64,000 nucleotides of DNA from NCBI GenBank assembly GCA_964370195.1, contig CAYJIH010000006.1, positions 1 to 64,000 on the forward strand, in the 5' to 3' direction. A program made the translations under genes and the position numbers. Positions 60,971 to 64,000 of the stretch are shown one piece after another (the stretch's first letter is position 1; every line of letters starts with the position of its first letter). Below the pieces are notes generated by a model. The model was not told the DNA's origin. It did not search any database and was given only the letters and a program-made list of their open reading frames with translations. The stretch comes from JAAYCI01 sp964370195 (lineage in GTDB: Bacteria > Bacillota > Clostridia > Oscillospirales > Ruminococcaceae).

Positions 60971-60988
60971 TTGTTAAGTGTAGCCTAA
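60971..60988 (+). CDS. candidate leader peptide (five codons, MLSVA)
   Basis: TTG 60971 begins a five-codon ORF ending in TAA 60986-60988. A GAGGTG Shine-Dalgarno (60960-60965) sits five bases upstream. The last three codons and the stop coincide with the left arm of a helix (60979-60989) whose release would remodel the downstream leader. Very short ORFs arise by chance, but ribosome binding site, spacing and overlap with the regulatory helix argue for a functional uORF. Confidence 0.55.
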   Translation: MLSVA

Positions 60989-61196
60989 ATTTGGTTTTAA
61001 AACATTATATTAAAACCAAGCAATAATATGCGTTCAATAACTGGCACTGATTGCAATAGCCATCAGTTTGCTATGCATATTTTTGGGCTACATCTAGCAA
61101 AAATGCACTTATGAAGTTTCTTTTGGTATTGTTTTATACTGTAAGCTACTTTTTTAGTGTATAGATGTATCTATACACTTTTTTGTTGCCCAAAAA
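60979..61196 (+). promoter_or_regulatory. candidate ribosome-mediated transcription attenuator
   Basis: Helix A: 60979-60989 (inside the uORF) pairs with 61082-61092, 11 bp with one G:U. It encloses two hairpins (60991-61000 with 61010-61019; 61046-61051 with 61062-61067). Helix B, which competes with A: 61089-61096 (tacatcta) pairs with 61162-61169 (tagatgta) in the terminator, and 61080-61088 (tttttgggc) pairs with 61188-61196 (gcccaaaaa). A ribosome stalled on the uORF would block A, favour B and so disrupt the terminator. The pairings are read from the sequence; the mechanism is inferred. Confidence 0.55.
61156..61184 (+). terminator. intrinsic terminator within the MutS2-like gene leader
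   Basis: A perfect 10-bp stem (61156-61165 with 61170-61179), loop tgta, is followed by a T run. It lies 48 bases before the start codon of the gene it precedes, which is the place of an attenuator rather than of an ordinary gene end. Confidence 0.8.
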
Positions 61197-61231
61197 TCCA
61201 ATAAGATAAAAAAAGGAAGGTTTACAATAGA

Positions 61232-63157
61232 ATGATTCAAACGTATAAAACTTTAGAATTTGACGTTGTGTTAGAAAATATAAGCGCATTTGCATTGTCT
61301 GAAAATGCAAAGAATAAAATACTACATTTAAAGCCGTTTCTTGACGAACGGGCCTGTAAAAACAGCATGAAAGACACCACGGAAGCGAAAACGATCTTAG
61401 AAAATATTGGCACACCACCGCTTGTTTCAATGCAAGAACTTGAAAAAATATGCTTGCTTGCTGAAAAAGGCTCGATGTTAATGCCGAAACAATTGCGAAC
61501 CGTTGCAAGCTTTGTTCATTCATGCAAGCGTATGGAAACATTCTTAAAAAAAGCAGAACATCTGGAAATTGACCTCGCCTACTATGGGCGTGCGTTTGTA
61601 GACGCTGAAGAATTGTGCCTTGAAATAGAGCGCTCGATTCGAAATGATGATATGGACGACACTGCATCGAAAGCACTTCAAGATGTTAGAAGAAAAATAG
61701 AAAATACAAAAATGTCTGTTAAAACAAAACTAGACACACTTTTACGTAGCAAAAAAGAATATTTAACAGATCCTCATGTGGTAAGCCGAAACGGACGATG
61801 GGCCTTACCTGTAAAAAAAGCGCATAAAAGCCTTGTTCCCGGCGCCGTTATAGATACCTCTAGCACCGGCAGCACATTATTTATCGAGCCATCTTCCATT
61901 GGCAAGCTGCAATCAGAACTTTCTTTTTTAGAAATAGAAGAAGACAATGAAGTGCGAAAAATCTTATACACTTTATCCGCCTTGGTAGATAGCTACCAGC
62001 ACGCACTAAAAACAAACATGCAGCACATGGAAACACTGGACTTTATGTTTGCAAAAGCAAAATATTCCTGTGAAATACAAGCAACAGATGTACCCATTTT
62101 ACCAGAAAGAACCATACGTATTGTAAAAGGAAGACACCCATTATTAAATGCAGAAGAATGTGTCCCCCTGGATTTTTCCCTAGGCACAGAATACACCGGT
62201 GTGGTTATCACGGGGCCGAACACAGGCGGAAAAACCGTTGCCTTAAAAGCGGTGGGGCTTTTTTCCCTTATGGCACAATGCGGCCTTCATGTGCCGGTGG
62301 AAAAAGGCAGTGTGTTTTCGATGCATGCCAATGTTTTATGTGATATTGGCGACGGCCAAAGCATTTCCGAAAATTTGTCTACCTTTTCTGCCCACATTCA
62401 AAATATTGTTTCTATTTTAAAAACAGTAACACATGAAAGTTTGGTGCTGTTGGATGAGCTGGGCTCGGGCACAGAGCCTGCCGAAGGAATGGGAATTGCC
62501 GTTGCCATTTTAGATGAATTGCGCAAAAAAAACTGCCTGTTTTTGGCCACAACACATTATCCGGAAATTAAAGAATATGCAAAAAATACCCCTTCGCTTG
62601 TAAATGCACGCATGGCATTTGACAAAGAAAATTTAAAACCTTTGTACAAGCTGCAAATTGGAGAAGCCGGGGAAAGCTGTGCGCTATCAATTGCAAAGCG
62701 TTTGGGGCTGCCGAAACACTTGCTGGAACGTGCCAAGCAAGAAGCGTATTCTGGCAGTTTTACAAAAATAGCCCCAACGCACCCTACAAAACAAACCGAG
62801 CATCCTACCTACAGTGAGAAAAAAGCACCAAGCCAAATTAAAAGGGATATCCCAAAACACACAAATGATGTGAAACGCAAATTTGACATGGGAGACAGTG
62901 TTACCGTATTGTCCGAAAATACCATTGGAATTGTGTACAAACCAGCAAATGATAAGGGTGATTTTATCGTTCAAATCAAAGGTGAAAAGAAGATATTAAA
63001 CCATACGAAACTAAAGCTTAAAGCAAAGGCCAGCAACCTTTATCCGCCAGATTATGATTTCTCCATTGTGTTCGACACGGTAGCAAACCGAAAAGCAAGA
63101 CATAAAATGAGCAAAGGCCATAACCCAGACCTAATCATCGTTCACGATGAATTTTAG
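61232..63157 (+). CDS. MutS2-like ATPase lacking the Smr domain
   Basis: The 641-residue protein is a MutS2-type ABC ATPase. The N-terminal part (about 1-310) holds the core/clamp helices with DPHVVSRNGRWALPVKKAHK and VIDTSSTGSTLFIEP, as in MutS2. The ATPase follows: Walker A GPNTGGKT (328-335), FSAHIQNIV, Walker B LVLLDELGSGTEP (Asp408-Glu409) and ATTHYPEIK. After a charged linker, a small C-terminal domain (MGDSVTVLSENTIGIVYKP, then FDTVANRKARHKMSKGHNPD) ends the chain. The Smr endonuclease domain of full MutS2 (about 785 residues) is absent. MutS2 in Bacillus splits collided ribosomes (known). The attenuator-type leader suggests this paralogue responds to translation stress. The ATG follows AAAAAAAGGAAGGTTTACAATAGA. 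Confidence 0.88.
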   Translation: MIQTYKTLEFDVVLENISAFALSENAKNKILHLKPFLDERACKNSMKDTTEAKTILENIGTPPLVSMQELEKICLLAEKGSMLMPKQLRTVASFVHSCKRMETFLKKAEHLEIDLAYYGRAFVDAEELCLEIERSIRNDDMDDTASKALQDVRRKIENTKMSVKTKLDTLLRSKKEYLTDPHVVSRNGRWALPVKKAHKSLVPGAVIDTSSTGSTLFIEPSSIGKLQSELSFLEIEEDNEVRKILYTLSALVDSYQHALKTNMQHMETLDFMFAKAKYSCEIQATDVPILPERTIRIVKGRHPLLNAEECVPLDFSLGTEYTGVVITGPNTGGKTVALKAVGLFSLMAQCGLHVPVEKGSVFSMHANVLCDIGDGQSISENLSTFSAHIQNIVSILKTVTHESLVLLDELGSGTEPAEGMGIAVAILDELRKKNCLFLATTHYPEIKEYAKNTPSLVNARMAFDKENLKPLYKLQIGEAGESCALSIAKRLGLPKHLLERAKQEAYSGSFTKIAPTHPTKQTEHPTYSEKKAPSQIKRDIPKHTNDVKRKFDMGDSVTVLSENTIGIVYKPANDKGDFIVQIKGEKKILNHTKLKLKAKASNLYPPDYDFSIVFDTVANRKARHKMSKGHNPDLIIVHDEF

Positions 63158-63268
63158 GAAAATAACATCTTTTTCTGTATATTTCCTAATACGACACAGT
63201 TTTCCTAAAACAAAATCTAGAACACTTTTTATTGAATGCGGCCACGATAGAAAAATCTACTGTTTTAA

Positions 63269-63307
63269 AGCTAATGATAAAGCCGGCTTTGTCATTAGCT
63301 CCTTTTT
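63269..63307 (+). terminator. terminator of the MutS2-like gene
   Basis: A long stem (63269-63284 with 63285-63300, one G:U pair, loop formed by opening the centre) is followed by ccttttt. Confidence 0.7.
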
Positions 63308-64000
63308 GTATTGTGGCTCGGTCTTAGGCACCAATAAAATATTGTTTTTTAAAATATGCATTTCTACTTAACAATTGGTAAATATATAAAAATGTGTGTG
63401 CTTACACATTCAGTAAAATGCGCTTTCTCTCTTTTCTTTTCGGCAGCAACTGCCATTTCGTTTATTTTACGTTTCGCCTTTGCCATTGTGTAAGGCGCTG
63501 GGCATCTGGCAAAGTTGTATCTGCAAAACACATCGTTTCTAATTCATCTAAAAAAACGCACTGTTTTGCTTTTGAATTTCCAAGCTGGCCCTCGGCTCAC
63601 CCCATACGAAACAGGCCGCAAATTTTTACAAATACAGCCCCTGGATTCGGCCGGAGAGTTGTAAGCGCCCTTCTTCCATTTTTTATTGCCTAATGTTTTG
63701 CTGTGTCATCTTCCGCACCCATCTCACTTTCCCTTGCTTAAAAACCACCCATATTAAAATTCCATATAAATTAAAGCTCGCATATCCTTTGCAAGGTTTC
63801 ATTCTCTATTGCTTACAAAGCGCCGCGAAGCTTTATCTATAAATAATATTATATTTCTTTTTTATTCTATTTTCATGGTTTTTTCTCTACCCGTTTATAA
63901 TATACGGCTTGCAAATAGGGGTGCAGGTTCTACTTCGCTGTTTTGTACGCACATGTACAAAGCTGAAAAATAAAATTTAATTCTTTTAATATCTTTTATT
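63308..64000. other. right-end region with a possible gene remnant
   Basis: About 690 bases hold no intact gene. On the minus strand roughly 63470-63690 shows coding-like stretches in shifting frames, such as LDELETMCFADTTLPDAQRL and KFAACFVWGEPRASLEIQ, broken by stops and lacking a start. This could be a decayed gene or a dispersed intergenic repeat; I do not recognise it. The remainder is AT-rich. Confidence 0.35.

Overview
The window reads as a chromosomal segment of a low-to-mid GC Firmicute of the class Clostridia, probably close to the Oscillospirales/Ruminococcaceae. The grounds are strong AGGAGG-type ribosome binding sites, sigma-A-like promoters (TTGACA/TATAAT), a Bacillus/Clostridia-style darA-holB-ricT-yabB-rsmI block, a B12-dependent ribonucleotide reductase, ferredoxins, and a single-chain purL in a full purine operon. 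This is inference from gene content; no rRNA or other taxonomic marker is present. Two runs of exactly 100 N (2501-2600 and 37262-37361) are scaffold gaps, and both fall inside repetitive coding sequence.

Layout. 1-454: a GC-rich palindromic repeat element of unknown type. 455-4016: dCMP deaminase, an Lrp-type regulator, a ricin-type lectin with a lysine-rich tail, and a GIY-YIG/MYG1 pair. 4209-6515: nrdJ. 6917-13659: a rhomboid-like membrane protein followed by the co-oriented yaaO, darA, holB, ricT, ferredoxin, yabB, rsmI and yfcE-like genes. This covers DNA replication clamp loading, cyclic-di-AMP sensing, RNA processing and RNA methylation; tmk, often present in this block, is missing. 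13917-17715 (minus): DUF308 protein, thioredoxin, and two tandem mgtE magnesium transporters behind a long 5' leader. 18254-19944: a glycosyltransferase/acyltransferase pair resembling staphyloxanthin CrtQ/CrtO. 20462-22983 (minus): a parvulin foldase and DAHP synthase.

23307-36282: purE-C-F-M-N-purO-(stand-alone AICAR transformylase)-D-L-B, encoding the route from AIR to IMP plus adenylosuccinate lyase, with bifunctional PurH replaced by two separate proteins and no purK. 36553-40228: a TcaA-like zinc-ribbon membrane protein with a 45-bp coding minisatellite, then a VanY-type carboxypeptidase. 40285-44716: a 45-residue Cys-rich protein (minus), then coaX, an unknown membrane protein, a GlmU-like acetyltransferase and glmM. 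44998-51668 (minus): secreted and hypothetical proteins, an ECF S component, Fe-alcohol dehydrogenase, leuB and leuA. 52066-54059: gluQ and a patatin-like lipase. 54378-56027: a pseudokinase with an extracellular repeat region.

56190-60588: an HxlR regulator divergent from an operon that joins a polar amino-acid ABC transporter to an ATP-grasp ligase and a flavin/ferredoxin protein. 60904-63157: a MutS2-like ATPase without an Smr domain. Its leader has a consensus promoter, a five-codon upstream ORF, two mutually exclusive helices and an intrinsic terminator, the layout of a ribosome-controlled attenuator. I regard this last locus as the most interesting in the window, with the ATP-grasp/ABC/flavin operon second.
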